A stretch of DNA of 64,000 nt from Pseudomonadota bacterium (lineage in GTDB: Bacteria > Pseudomonadota > Gammaproteobacteria > Burkholderiales > Burkholderiaceae_C). The notes beneath the pieces were generated by a model. The model worked only from the letters and a program-made list of their open reading frames with translations. It searched no databases and was not told where the DNA came from. The position numbers and the translations under genes are program-made. Numbering within the stretch: the first letter of the stretch is position 1; each line of letters opens with the position of its first letter. The stretch covers positions 1 to 64,000 of the forward strand of contig CAUJHV010000080.1 of the NCBI GenBank assembly GCA_963205115.1, in the 5' to 3' direction. This document shows, piece by piece, positions 32,922 to 41,261 of the stretch.

Positions 32922-33566
32922 ATGGCCCGCATGAAATTCATCTGCGACACGGAGCGCTGCATCGAATGCAACGGCTGTGTCACCGCCTGCAAGGCCGAGC
33001 ACGACCTGCCCTGGGGCGTGAACCGACGCCGCGTGGTGACGCTGGGAGACGGCGCGGCCGGCGAGCGCAGCATCTCCGTGGCCTGCATGCACTGCTCGGA
33101 CGCGCCCTGCATGGCCGTGTGCCCGGTGGACTGCTTCTACCGCACCGAGCAAGGCGTGGTGCTGCACGACAAGGACGTGTGCATCGGCTGCGGCTACTGC
33201 AGCTATGCCTGCCCCTTTGGTGCGCCGCAGTTCCCGAGCAATGGCACCTTCGGCCTGCGCGGCAAGATGGACAAGTGCACCTTCTGCGCCGGCGGTCCGG
33301 AAGAAAACGGCAGCGACGCGGAATGGACCAAGTACGACCGCAACCGCCTGGCCGAAGGAAAGCTGCCGATCTGCGCCGAAATGTGCTCCACCAAGGCGCT
33401 GATAGGCGGCGATGGCGATGTCATCGCCGACATCCTGCGCACCCGTGTCCTGGCCCGTGGCAAGGGCAGCGAGGTCTGGGGCTGGGCAACGGCCTATGGC
33501 CCGCCGCCCGCCGGTGCCGGTGCGGCACCGGGCGCGCCAGCCAAGGCGGAGGGCAAGAAGACATGA
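32922..33566 (+). CDS. fdhB: Formate dehydrogenase iron-sulfur (beta) subunit
   Basis: 214 residues with four cysteine groups for four [4Fe-4S] clusters: CIECNGCVTACKAEH, CMHCSDAPCMAVCPVDC, CIGCGYCSYACPFGAP and the CTFC/CAEMC pair. It has no signal peptide, so it is presumably carried out through Tat with the alpha subunit. It moves electrons from the alpha subunit to the membrane cytochrome b. It lacks the C-terminal membrane helix seen in E. coli FdnH. The C-terminus is a short Ala/Pro-rich tail. The ATG lies 26 bp after fdhA, and the stop overlaps the next start (ATGA). Confidence 0.95.
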   Translation: MARMKFICDTERCIECNGCVTACKAEHDLPWGVNRRRVVTLGDGAAGERSISVACMHCSDAPCMAVCPVDCFYRTEQGVVLHDKDVCIGCGYCSYACPFGAPQFPSNGTFGLRGKMDKCTFCAGGPEENGSDAEWTKYDRNRLAEGKLPICAEMCSTKALIGGDGDVIADILRTRVLARGKGSEVWGWATAYGPPPAGAGAAPGAPAKAEGKKT

Positions 33567-33814
33567 ACACGCTCCTGCAACACACCCGCCGCAGGCCCGG
33601 TTGGCTCGTGCTGGCCGCTGCGCTGGCCCTGGCGGCGTGCGGCGAAAAGCCGCAGACCGCGCAGCGCAAGGCCGACGACGCGCCCTGGGTCGACAACCAC
33701 ACCGCCTACCTGGCCCGGAACTACCGGCCCACGGACGAAGCCGCGTGGGTGGCGCAACTGCACCAGCGCGCGCAGACGCAGAACGAGTACACGCGCGTGC
33801 CCATCAAACCCTGA
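33563..33814 (+). CDS. Small lipoprotein in the formate dehydrogenase operon
   Basis: 83 residues. The lipobox LALAAC at the end of a short hydrophobic signal marks a lipid-anchored exported protein. The mature part (NHTAYLARNYRPTDEAAWVAQLHQRAQTQNEY) is short and polar. Its ATG overlaps the fdhB stop (ATGA), so it is made together with the beta subunit. I do not know its role. It may help hold the periplasmic complex near the membrane in place of the missing beta-subunit helix, which is speculative. Confidence 0.72.
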   Translation: MNTLLQHTRRRPGWLVLAAALALAACGEKPQTAQRKADDAPWVDNHTAYLARNYRPTDEAAWVAQLHQRAQTQNEYTRVPIKP

Positions 33815-33915
33815 CCGGCTGCCGGCCAGACACCGGCAGCCGGCACCGGCCATGTGCCGACGACAAGCGCCACGTGGCGTTGCATGCACCCACGTGTTGG
33901 ACAAGGGGTCGCACC

Positions 33916-35148
33916 ATGTTCAGATCACTTTCTTCTCCCATTCGCGCGCCGGCCGGGCCTCGGGTCTGGTGGCCGCTGCTGCTGGCCCTGTTGCTGTGCC
34001 TGGGCCTGAGCGCCTCGGCGCAAGCCGAACCGGCTGCGCAGGCAACAGCCGCTCAGACGCGCGGCACGCCGCCTGTGGCCCTGTTCATTGCGCAAGCCCA
34101 GGCGCAGACGCCGGGAGCCGCCCCAGGCACGCCGACGGACACCAACGCCCAGCGCGCAAAAACCCAGCCCGGCAACAACGCGCCCTTCTGGCGCGAAGTT
34201 CGGCACTCCGGCGAGCAGGCCGGCATTACCACCGTGCGCGGCCCCGAAACCGGTGTGCTGGAACAGCGCTTCACCCAATACCCGGGCTCGGGCTTCACCA
34301 CCGCCGGCGAGGCCTGGCGCCAGGTGCGCAACGGCTTTGTCATCCCGTATGGCGGCTCGCTGCTCGTCATCGTGCTGGTGGCCATCGGCCTGTACCACTG
34401 GCGCCGCGGCACCATGGGCCGCAGCGCGGCCGACACCGGCGGCGCCACGATCGAGCGCTTCACGCCTTTCGAGCGCGCGGCGCACTGGCTGAATGCACTG
34501 GCCTTCGTGATCCTGGCGCTGTCGGGCATCGTCATGGCCTTCGGCAAGTTCTTCCTTCTGCCGGTGATGGGCAGCACCTTGTTCGGCTGGCTGAGTTACG
34601 GTCTCAAGACCCTGCACAACTTCGTCGGGCCCTTGTTCATCGTGTCGCTGATCATCGTCCTCCTCACCTTCGTCAAGGACAACCTGCCGCAGCGCGGCGA
34701 CTGGCTGTGGCTGAAGCAAGGTGGCGCCCTCCTGGGCGGCAGCGTGCCACCTTCGCACCGCTTCAACACCGGCGAGAAGGGCATGTTCTGGATCGGCTTC
34801 ACGCTTGCCGGCCTCGTGGTGGTGTTCAGCGGGCTGTGGCTCGATCAGCTGGTGCCCGTGTGGGGCGCGAGCCGCGGCGACATGCAGACGGCCAACCTCA
34901 TCCATGCCACGGCGGCGGTGATCATGATGCTGGTGTTGATGGGCCACATCTACATGGGCACGCTGGGCTTGAAAGGCGCTGCACAGGGCATGCGCACGGG
35001 CCGCGTGGGCATGGCCTGGGCGCAGGAGCACCACGCGCTGTGGGCCCAGGACATCGCCGACGGCCGCATCCCCGCGCAACGTTCGGCTGGCGCCAAAGGC
35101 GCGCCATCCGCACCCGCAAATCCCCAGCCGAAAGAGGCCTCCTCATGA
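33916..35148 (+). CDS. fdhC: Formate dehydrogenase cytochrome b (gamma) subunit
   Basis: 410 residues. A signal peptide (WWPLLLALLLCLGLSASAQA) and a periplasmic stretch of about 120 residues (NNAPFWREVRHSGEQAGIT) precede a four-helix cytochrome b domain. Haem-ligand candidates are His in ERAAHWLNAL, LKTLHNFVGPLF, ANLIHATAAV and LVLMGHIYMGTLG. It receives electrons from the beta subunit and reduces quinone. The N-terminal periplasmic extension is usual for this betaproteobacterial type and absent from E. coli FdnI. The ATG at 33916 has an AAGGGG site. Its stop overlaps the next gene start. Confidence 0.93.
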   Translation: MFRSLSSPIRAPAGPRVWWPLLLALLLCLGLSASAQAEPAAQATAAQTRGTPPVALFIAQAQAQTPGAAPGTPTDTNAQRAKTQPGNNAPFWREVRHSGEQAGITTVRGPETGVLEQRFTQYPGSGFTTAGEAWRQVRNGFVIPYGGSLLVIVLVAIGLYHWRRGTMGRSAADTGGATIERFTPFERAAHWLNALAFVILALSGIVMAFGKFFLLPVMGSTLFGWLSYGLKTLHNFVGPLFIVSLIIVLLTFVKDNLPQRGDWLWLKQGGALLGGSVPPSHRFNTGEKGMFWIGFTLAGLVVVFSGLWLDQLVPVWGASRGDMQTANLIHATAAVIMMLVLMGHIYMGTLGLKGAAQGMRTGRVGMAWAQEHHALWAQDIADGRIPAQRSAGAKGAPSAPANPQPKEASS

Positions 35149-35420
35149 ACGTTTCCCTCCTTGCAACGGCGCTGCTTGGCGCCGCGCTCGCTGCCGGCCC
35201 TGCCTGGGCCAAGCTGCCGGCCTTGTCGGACGAGTCCAAGGCCCTGGCGGCGGCGGCCGCCGCCAAATCGGCCCAGGCCGCGAAGGTGTCGGCCTATGAG
35301 TTGTGCCAGGTACAGGACCGCGTGGCCGCGCGCTACCTGGCCAGCGCCAAGGCGGCGGGCAAGACCGTACCGGCGCCCGTGGAGACACCGCCCTGCGTGG
35401 CGCCCGCAGCCGCCTCCTGA
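35145..35420 (+). CDS. Small exported protein in the formate dehydrogenase operon
   Basis: 91 residues with a clear signal peptide (LLATALLGAALAAGPAWA). The remainder is Ala-rich and helical with two cysteines (ELCQVQDRVAARYLASAK and PPCVAP) that could form a disulfide. It is coupled on both sides: its ATG overlaps the fdhC stop and its TGA overlaps the fdhD ATG. I do not recognise a named family. The position argues for a periplasmic accessory to the enzyme. Confidence 0.7.
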   Translation: MNVSLLATALLGAALAAGPAWAKLPALSDESKALAAAAAAKSAQAAKVSAYELCQVQDRVAARYLASAKAAGKTVPAPVETPPCVAPAAAS

Positions 35421-36355
35421 TGACCCCGCCCGCCACAGCCCTGGCACACACGGACCCACGGCCCGTGCTGCCCACCGGCTTCACGTCGGTACCCGGTGCG
35501 CCGCGGCTGACGCAGGCGCACAGCCCCTTGCTGCGCGAGATCAGCGCGCTGGACGAGTACGGCGAACGGCGCCGCATCCACATCCCTGCGGAGCGGCCGC
35601 TGACGGTGTTTGTCGACAAGCACGAGCTGGTCACGCTGATGACCCTGGGCGCGCTGCCCGAATTGCTGGTGCTGGGATTCCTGCTGAACCAGCGTCTGGT
35701 GGCGGATGTGCGCGAGGTGGCTTCTGTCACCGTCGATTGGCAGGTGCAGGCCGCCGCCGTGAAGACCTGGCACGGCGTGCCGCAACTGGCTGTGCGCACG
35801 CGGCGGCGTGTGGTCACCACGGGCTGCGGCCAGGGCACGGTGTACGGCGACATCCAGACGCAGACGGACCGGCTGCAACTGCCGGACGCCAGCGCGGCGC
35901 GCTTCTCGCAAGGGGCGCTGCGCCGGATGCTGGAGGTGGTGCGCGCGCAAGACAGCATCCACCAGCGTGCGGGCTCGGTGCACGGCTGCGCGCTGTTCGA
36001 GGCCCGTGAAGGTGGCGCGATGCTGATGTTCGTGGAAGACGTCGGTCGCCACAATGCGGTGGACACAATCACCGGCTGGATGGCGCTGCACGGTGTGCCG
36101 GGCGCCGACAAGGCGCTGTACACCACCGGACGCCTGACGAGTGAAATGGTAGGCAAGGCTGCGGCGATGGGGCTGCCCGTGCTCGTCTCGCGCAACGGCG
36201 TCACGGCCATGGGCCACGCGATGGCCGAGCGCCTGGGCATGGCGCTGTTCGGGCGCGCCGCCAACCGGCATTTCCTGTGCTATTGCGGCATCGAGCGCTT
36301 CGATGCCGACCCGCTGCCGCCGCCGGCCTACCCGGTGCGCGTGGTGTCGGGTTGA
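35420..36355 (+). CDS. fdhD: Formate dehydrogenase accessory sulfurtransferase FdhD
   Basis: 311 residues. FdhD carries sulfur from IscS to the molybdenum cofactor before insertion into formate dehydrogenase. Landmarks are LMTLGALPELLVLGFLLNQ, VTTGCGQGTVYGD, RAGSVHGCALFE, FVEDVGRHNAVDTITGWM, TTGRLTSEMV and VLVSRNGVTAMGHAMAE. E. coli FdhD has two cysteines in a CxxC active loop; here only the first remains in GCGQG. The ATG overlaps the upstream TGA (TGATG). It acts in the cytoplasm. Confidence 0.93.
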   Translation: MTPPATALAHTDPRPVLPTGFTSVPGAPRLTQAHSPLLREISALDEYGERRRIHIPAERPLTVFVDKHELVTLMTLGALPELLVLGFLLNQRLVADVREVASVTVDWQVQAAAVKTWHGVPQLAVRTRRRVVTTGCGQGTVYGDIQTQTDRLQLPDASAARFSQGALRRMLEVVRAQDSIHQRAGSVHGCALFEAREGGAMLMFVEDVGRHNAVDTITGWMALHGVPGADKALYTTGRLTSEMVGKAAAMGLPVLVSRNGVTAMGHAMAERLGMALFGRAANRHFLCYCGIERFDADPLPPPAYPVRVVSG

Positions 36356-36388
36356 TGGCCGATGGATGCGGGCCACGGAGCAACGGCC

Positions 36389-36865
36389 ATGCGCGTGGTT
36401 GTCATCTTCCAGCGCTTGCAGGCACCCACGCGCTGGGAGCAGTGGCGCCACAGCCCCACCGAGGTGATCATCGATGACGGCCGCTGGCAGGATCTGCCCG
36501 CCGCACAGCCGCGGATCCTGCGCGACACCGACGGCATCACCACGACGCTGCACGCCGGCCTTCACGTGGAGCTCTTCCGCGACGAAGCCGAGGGCTATCA
36601 CCTCAACCTCAGCAGCGGCGCGCCGGTGTGGTTCGTGATGTGGCGCCAGCATCACGAAGACCCCGCTCGCGCCTGGCCCGAGATGGTGACCCTGTCGTAC
36701 AACGAAGCCGCGCGCCTGCTGGACGCGCAGGAGCGCGTGGACACCGTGCCCTTGCAGGGCCCCGTGCAGACCTGGCTGCAGGCCTTCACCGACCTGCACT
36801 ACCGCCCCGAGCCGCGGCAGCGCAAGCGGCCGCCCTCGTTTCGCAGCCCACAGGAACGCGGATGA
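36389..36865 (+). CDS. DUF3305 family protein
   Basis: 158 residues. VVIFQRLQAPTRWEQWRHSP at the start and GAPVWFVMWR / SYNEAARLLDAQERVDTVPL further on are the recognisable DUF3305 pattern. This family is almost always found with DUF3306 in formate dehydrogenase clusters and is assumed to take part in assembly of the enzyme. The ATG at 36389 is preferred because GGAG lies eight bases upstream; an in-frame ATG at 36362 is possible. Its stop overlaps the ATG of the next gene (ATGA). Confidence 0.85.
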   Translation: MRVVVIFQRLQAPTRWEQWRHSPTEVIIDDGRWQDLPAAQPRILRDTDGITTTLHAGLHVELFRDEAEGYHLNLSSGAPVWFVMWRQHHEDPARAWPEMVTLSYNEAARLLDAQERVDTVPLQGPVQTWLQAFTDLHYRPEPRQRKRPPSFRSPQERG

Positions 36866-37584
36866 ACTGCGGCGACGACGGCGACGGCTTCATGGCGCGC
36901 TGGTCGCGCCGCAAGCTGCAGGTGCACGAACCATCGCAGCCCGAGCCGCCCGTCGATGCGGACCCGGGCTCGCCGCTTGCACGTGGAGCCGACGCGCGGC
37001 AGCCTGCACCGGTCGCATCCACAGGCAAGACTCCGATCGCGAGTCCCGGCGCCGCATCCAACACCACTGCGTGTGCAGAAGCCACCCCGCCACCCACGCT
37101 GGACGACGTGGCGGCGCTGCAGCCATTGGCGCCGGACTTCTCGCGCTTCGTCGCACGCGACGTGCCGGCGCAGGTACAGCACGCGGCACTGAGCAAGCTG
37201 TTCAGCGACCCGCATTTCAACGTGATGGATGGCCTGGACGTCTACATCGAGGACTACCACCACGCCAAGCCGATACCGGCCGAGGTTCTGGAAAAGCTGC
37301 TGCACCGCCGCTCGCTGGGCATCTTCACGGACAAGGAACGGACGCAGCAGGCGATGGCCAAGGATGCGCAAGCCGCCGGCCGGGATCCCGTGGCCGCCGA
37401 GGGCGCAGGGGACGCTGTCGCCGACGGATACGCTAACGCGCCATATGCGGAGACCGCAGCGGAGGCGCAAGCGGCCGACCGGTCCGCGCCAGCAGGCGGC
37501 GCGGCATACGGATCGCCCCCTCTCGGCGCCACCCGCCCGGCCGCAGACCCCGGGCCGCCCCCGGGCGAGAAAGGCCTCGCATGA
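36862..37584 (+). CDS. DUF3306 family protein
   Basis: 240 residues. GFMARWSRRKLQ at the N-terminus and the central block LAPDFSRFVARDVPAQVQHA, KLFSDPHFNVMDGLDVYIED mark DUF3306. The last 90 residues are Ala/Pro-rich and probably disordered. It is the usual companion of DUF3305 at formate dehydrogenase loci, role unknown. It starts inside the DUF3305 stop and ends inside the next small ORF start, so it belongs to a tightly coupled maturation block. Confidence 0.85.
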   Translation: MNCGDDGDGFMARWSRRKLQVHEPSQPEPPVDADPGSPLARGADARQPAPVASTGKTPIASPGAASNTTACAEATPPPTLDDVAALQPLAPDFSRFVARDVPAQVQHAALSKLFSDPHFNVMDGLDVYIEDYHHAKPIPAEVLEKLLHRRSLGIFTDKERTQQAMAKDAQAAGRDPVAAEGAGDAVADGYANAPYAETAAEAQAADRSAPAGGAAYGSPPLGATRPAADPGPPPGEKGLA

Positions 37585-37685
37585 AGACCCTGCGGCGCAA
37601 CTGCACCGACACCCTGCACGTGGACCCGGACGCGCTGCACCAGGCGCGCGCCGTCGCGCCCACGATCAGGCCCAAGGAGTTGTGA
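37581..37685 (+). CDS. Small ORF coupled between DUF3306 and TorD genes
   Basis: A 34-residue reading frame (MKTLRRNCTDTLHVDPDALH..., ending in PTIRPKEL). Its ATG overlaps the DUF3306 TGA, and its TGA overlaps the ATG of the chaperone gene, so it fills the gap exactly. The last codons also serve as the AAGGAG ribosome site of the chaperone gene. It may be a real small protein, the remnant of a larger gene, or a coupling device. Confidence 0.4.
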   Translation: MKTLRRNCTDTLHVDPDALHQARAVAPTIRPKEL

Positions 37686-38338
37686 TGGCTGCCTCTACTG
37701 CCTCCTCCACCGCCCCTGCCATCCTCCACGCCGCCGACATCCACGACACCGAAGGCGCCCGCGCCGACCTGTACGGCCTGCTGGCGCGGCTGTGGTTTGC
37801 GCCGCCGGACGCGGCCTTGCTGGCCCGCGTGCATGCCGTCGCCCGCAGCGCGCCTCCCGCGCCGCAGACGGACGGATTCCTGGCCATGCCCTGGCGCGGT
37901 CTGGTGGACCGCTTGCGCGCCACCAGCGCGGCGGAAGCGGCCGAGGAGTTCGATGCGCTGTTCGTGAGCGTCGGCAAGCCGGAGATCCTGGCCTACGGCT
38001 CGCAGTACCTGGCCGGCGCGCTGAACCAGACGCCACTGGTGCGCCTGCGCAGCGACCTGGCGGTGCTGGGTCTGGCGCGCGACCCGGCACGCGGCGAGAC
38101 CGAAGACCACATTGCCTTCGAGTTCGAGGTGATGCGCTGGCTCATCAGTGGCGACGACCTGGCCGTGTGCAACCTCGAGCAGCAGCGGCGCTTCTTCCGC
38201 CAGCACCTGCAGACCTGGGTGGAGGCGCTGTGCGACAGCGTCATCGACCACCCCAGCGCCCGCGTGATGCGCGACGTGGCCCTACTCACACGCGCGTTCG
38301 TGCAACTGGAGGCACAGGCCTTCGACATGATCGAATAG
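37685..38338 (+). CDS. TorD/DmsD-family molybdoenzyme chaperone
   Basis: 217 residues, all-helical. RADLYGLLARLWFAPPDAALL at the N-terminus, AAEEFDALFVSVGKPEILAY and QRRFFRQHLQTWVEALCDSV towards the end follow the TorD family pattern (LF.G...P..P..S motif in a divergent form). Such chaperones bind the Tat signal of a molybdoenzyme and hold it until the cofactor is in place. Here the client should be FdhA, and possibly the TAT-target peptide. An AAGGAG site sits in the preceding small ORF. It is the last gene of the operon. Confidence 0.87.
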   Translation: MAASTASSTAPAILHAADIHDTEGARADLYGLLARLWFAPPDAALLARVHAVARSAPPAPQTDGFLAMPWRGLVDRLRATSAAEAAEEFDALFVSVGKPEILAYGSQYLAGALNQTPLVRLRSDLAVLGLARDPARGETEDHIAFEFEVMRWLISGDDLAVCNLEQQRRFFRQHLQTWVEALCDSVIDHPSARVMRDVALLTRAFVQLEAQAFDMIE

Positions 38339-38400
38339 CCGCCCCGCGCGCGGCGAAGGCCACTGCGCGCATGCCCGGTCGCGGCTGCGCCCAGCTCAGG

Positions 38401-39009
38401 TCAGCTCACGCGCTGCAGGTGGTTGGCGTCCGTGTGGTGCATGAGCCCGCGGCCCTTGATGAGCAGCAGGGTGTCCTGCTCGTAATCGATGCTGCCCTTG
38501 CCGCTCAGCGTGACCTTCAGCGTGTAGCGAACCACCTTGAAGTTGTCGATCAGGAAGGCGTTCTGGCAGATGCCATAGGTTTCCGATCCGGCTTGTGCTT
38601 CCAGCTCGAAGTGGGTGGCGTCGGGTTCGACGATACCGCCGGCGTTGATGACGAGTCCGCGGGGCACGGCAAACGAGTTCAGCAGCATCTTCGTGGCGGG
38701 GTCCCACACCCAGTAGCCGCGCTGCGCGTGGAAAGCTTCGCCGGCATGCTTGCCCGCCGTGGAAGGCGTGCCGCGCCAGGCATTCGTGTCGGCAATGACC
38801 TGGCGCAGTTTCTGATCGTGGTTCTCGACGGCGGGACTGATGGCTTCGAAGACCCAGCGCTCGCGATAGCGCCGCTCGGTATCCGTCGTCTGCTGGTCGG
38901 GCTTGCCCGGTGAGACGTCCGTGCCGCTGGTTCCCTCCCAGCTGCCGATCAGGCCGGCCAGGGGGCCATAGTCGATGGCCTCTGCGATGGGGTCTTGGGA
39001 TCTGCTCAT
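38401..39009 (-). CDS. Nitrobindin-like / FABP-family beta-barrel protein
   Basis: 202 residues. GPLAGLIGSWEGTSGTD near the N-terminus is the GxWxGxG-type opening of the haem-binding nitrobindin/THAP4 barrel (DUF1794), and MHHTDANHLQRV at the end resembles the conserved H-T-D-x-N-x-L-x-R segment. Middle strands are rich in aromatic residues (GYWVWDPATKMLLNSFAVP). It might bind haem or another hydrophobic ligand in the cytoplasm. The ATG at 39009 has a GGAGGTGA site; an in-frame codon at 39060 is less likely. It converges on the formate dehydrogenase operon. Confidence 0.75.
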   Translation of the reverse strand: MSRSQDPIAEAIDYGPLAGLIGSWEGTSGTDVSPGKPDQQTTDTERRYRERWVFEAISPAVENHDQKLRQVIADTNAWRGTPSTAGKHAGEAFHAQRGYWVWDPATKMLLNSFAVPRGLVINAGGIVEPDATHFELEAQAGSETYGICQNAFLIDNFKVVRYTLKVTLSGKGSIDYEQDTLLLIKGRGLMHHTDANHLQRVS

Positions 39010-39173
39010 CGTGTCACCTCCAGTGGACGTCCGAAAGACGTCCTCAAACTCGGCCCGCACACCGCATGCGACGCCTTTGCCGAGGCTATCCCCATTGGCG
39101 CGCGCATGACTCGCGCGGCCCGCGATCGCGACTCACGATGATGGTTATCCAAACGCTGTCATGCTACGGACGC

Positions 39174-39362
39174 ATGGCCACCCGGCGTCACTTCACACGC
39201 AGCATCATCGGGGCCCAGGTGCTGTTTCCAGTGAGCGCGATCCTGGGCGTGCTGTGCGCTGGCGGGCTGGGCAGCTACCTGCTGGCCGACCTAGCACAAG
39301 GCAACCCCATCCTGCCGGCATTCAGCGATCTGCTGGACACGGGGCACTCTGCGGCCGGATGA
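39174..39362 (+). CDS. Small predicted membrane protein
   Basis: 62 residues with one long hydrophobic segment (SIIGAQVLFPVSAILGVLCA) and a short tail. The ribosome site is weak, and an alternative ATG at 39138 would add 12 residues. It lies 69 bp before the flavoprotein disulfide reductase gene and could be transcribed with it. I do not recognise a family. Confidence 0.4.
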   Translation: MATRRHFTRSIIGAQVLFPVSAILGVLCAGGLGSYLLADLAQGNPILPAFSDLLDTGHSAAG

Positions 39363-39431
39363 GTCTGCAGTCCGAACGGCAGGCACACATTCATCCCCAG
39401 ACGGAGTCACTCTTCATCGCAGGAGGCTGCC

Positions 39432-40847
39432 ATGCCCGCTGAAACCTTCGACGCCATCATCGTGGGCGCCGGCCAGGCCGGCCCGGCCATCGCCGCGCGC
39501 TGCAGCAAGGAGGGCCTGCGCGCCGCAATCATCGAGCGCAGCCACTTCGGCGGCACCTGCGTCAACGTGGGCTGCGTGCCCACCAAGACGCTGGTGGCCA
39601 GTGCCCGCGCCATTCACGTGGCCCGGCGCGGTGCCGAATTCGGCTTCGATGCGGGCGTGGTCCGCGTGGACATGGCGCGCGTGAAGGCACGCAAGGACGG
39701 CATCGTCGGCGGCGCCCGCCAGGGCGTCGAGGCCTGGATGCGCAGCCTGGCGCGCAGCGAGGTGATCGAGGGCGAGGCGCGCTTCGTCGATGCGCTGACG
39801 CTTGAAGTGACTGGCGGCACGGGCAGCGGCAACCGGCGCCTCACCGCACCGCGCATCTTCCTGAACGTCGGCGCGCGCTCGATGCGGCCCGATCTGCCCG
39901 GCATCGACAGCGTACCCACGCTCGACAACGTCTCGATCCTGCAACTGGACCAGGTGCCCGATCACCTGGTCATCGTCGGCGGCAGCTACATCGGCCTGGA
40001 GTTTGCGCAGATGATGCGGCGCTTCGGCGCCGAGGTGACGGTGGTGGAACGCGCGGCGCATCTGCTGCCGCGCGAGGATGCGGATGTTTCCGAGGGCATC
40101 CGGGCCATCCTGGAGAACGAAGGCGTGCACTTTGCGCTGGCGTCGGATTGCATCTCGCTGGCTCGCGACGGTGCGCGCATCGCCGTCGGCGCGGCCTGTG
40201 GCGCGGAACGCCCAGTGATCGTCGGCAGCCACGTGCTGCTGGCCGTGGGCCGGCGGCCCAACACGGACGGCCTGGGCCTGGATCACGCCGGCGTGCAGAC
40301 CGATGAACGCGGCTACATCACGGTGGACGACCAGTGCCGCACCTCGGCCGAGGGCATCTGGGCCGTAGGCGACTGCAACGGCCGCGGCGCCTTCACGCAC
40401 ACCGCGTGGAACGACCACGAGATCGTCGTGGCCAACCTGTTCGACCATGATGCACGCCGCATCAGCGACCGCATCGCCTGCTACGCCCTCTTCATCGACC
40501 CTGCCCTCGGCCGCGTCGGCATGAACGAGGCGCAGGCGCGCGCCAGCGGCCACCGCCTGCTGGGTGCCACGATGCCCATGCGCCACGTGGGCCGCGCGCG
40601 CGAAGCCGGCGAGACCCAGGGCTTCATGAAGGTGCTGGTGGATGCCGACAGCCAGCTGCTGCTGGGTGCGGCCATCCTGGGCATGCACGGCGACGAGGTG
40701 GTGCACGGCCTGCTGGACCTGATGGCCGCCCGGCAGCCCTATACCGTCATCGCGCGCTCGGTGCCCATCCACCCGACGGTGTCCGAACTGTTGCCCACCT
40801 TGCTGCAGCAATTGCGGCCGCTGGACGCCGGGTCCGATCGGGCTTGA
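39432..40847 (+). CDS. FAD-dependent pyridine nucleotide-disulfide oxidoreductase, mercuric-reductase-like
   Basis: 471 residues. FDAIIVGAGQAGPAIAARCS binds FAD, GGTCVNVGCVPTKTL holds the redox-active Cys pair, VIVGGSYIGLEFAQMMRRFG is the NAD(P) fold, and GIWAVGDCNGRGAFTHTAW the second FAD motif. The C-terminal interface domain has VPIHPTVSELLPTLL, with the His-x-x-x-x-Glu pair of lipoamide dehydrogenase-like enzymes. It lacks the N-terminal HMA domain and the C-terminal vicinal Cys pair of true MerA, and no mer genes are near. A cytoplasmic disulfide reductase of unknown substrate is the best call. It is preceded by AGGAGG. Confidence 0.88.
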   Translation: MPAETFDAIIVGAGQAGPAIAARCSKEGLRAAIIERSHFGGTCVNVGCVPTKTLVASARAIHVARRGAEFGFDAGVVRVDMARVKARKDGIVGGARQGVEAWMRSLARSEVIEGEARFVDALTLEVTGGTGSGNRRLTAPRIFLNVGARSMRPDLPGIDSVPTLDNVSILQLDQVPDHLVIVGGSYIGLEFAQMMRRFGAEVTVVERAAHLLPREDADVSEGIRAILENEGVHFALASDCISLARDGARIAVGAACGAERPVIVGSHVLLAVGRRPNTDGLGLDHAGVQTDERGYITVDDQCRTSAEGIWAVGDCNGRGAFTHTAWNDHEIVVANLFDHDARRISDRIACYALFIDPALGRVGMNEAQARASGHRLLGATMPMRHVGRAREAGETQGFMKVLVDADSQLLLGAAILGMHGDEVVHGLLDLMAARQPYTVIARSVPIHPTVSELLPTLLQQLRPLDAGSDRA

Positions 40848-41261
40848 GGCGGGATTCGATCGGGACCAGGCTCATCGCGCCGGCGGCTGGCCGCGGACCA
40901 GTGGCTGGCATCTGGCATCCCCAAAAGAGAGATCGCGCCCAGCAAGCCTGATGTCGCGTGGCGTATCGGGATCTCTGGCCAGTGACCCCATATCCACACT
41001 TGCACCGCACTTCTCAGACGAGCAAGATGAGGGTCCCCGCGATCGCCATCCGATGCACGAAATCCCGTGCAATCGCCTGTCCGCGAGAGACGCGCCTGCC
41101 GTACGCGGCACTTCGATGCGCCGTTGAAGGGGTCGTTGGGATGCATCCATCACGCACCCACTCGTTCGCGGGGGCGGTGAATGGTCGGCCGCGCATTCAC
41201 CGCCATCCGAACTGCCCACGCCTGGCAGGTCTGCGGTCATCCCCACCCTAAGGAGTAAACG
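40848..41261. other. 414-bp intergenic region before the secreted protein gene
   Basis: I find no gene here. It looks less GC-biased than the flanking genes and contains the 11-bp inverted repeat listed separately at 41173-41204. The last bases hold a consensus AAGGAG site for the secreted protein. It may carry a long leader or the remains of an insertion. Confidence 0.4.
41173..41204. repeat. 11-bp inverted repeat upstream of secreted protein gene
   Basis: GGCGGTGAATG and CATTCACCGCC form a perfect 11-bp stem separated by ten bases. It lies 58 bp before the start codon at 41262, so it could be an operator for a dimeric regulator or a hairpin in the leader RNA. No T-run follows. Confidence 0.55.

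Noticed and set aside
39432-40847. Mercuric reductase
   Set aside because: The N-terminal HMA domain and C-terminal Cys pair are absent and no merR, merT or merP is near.
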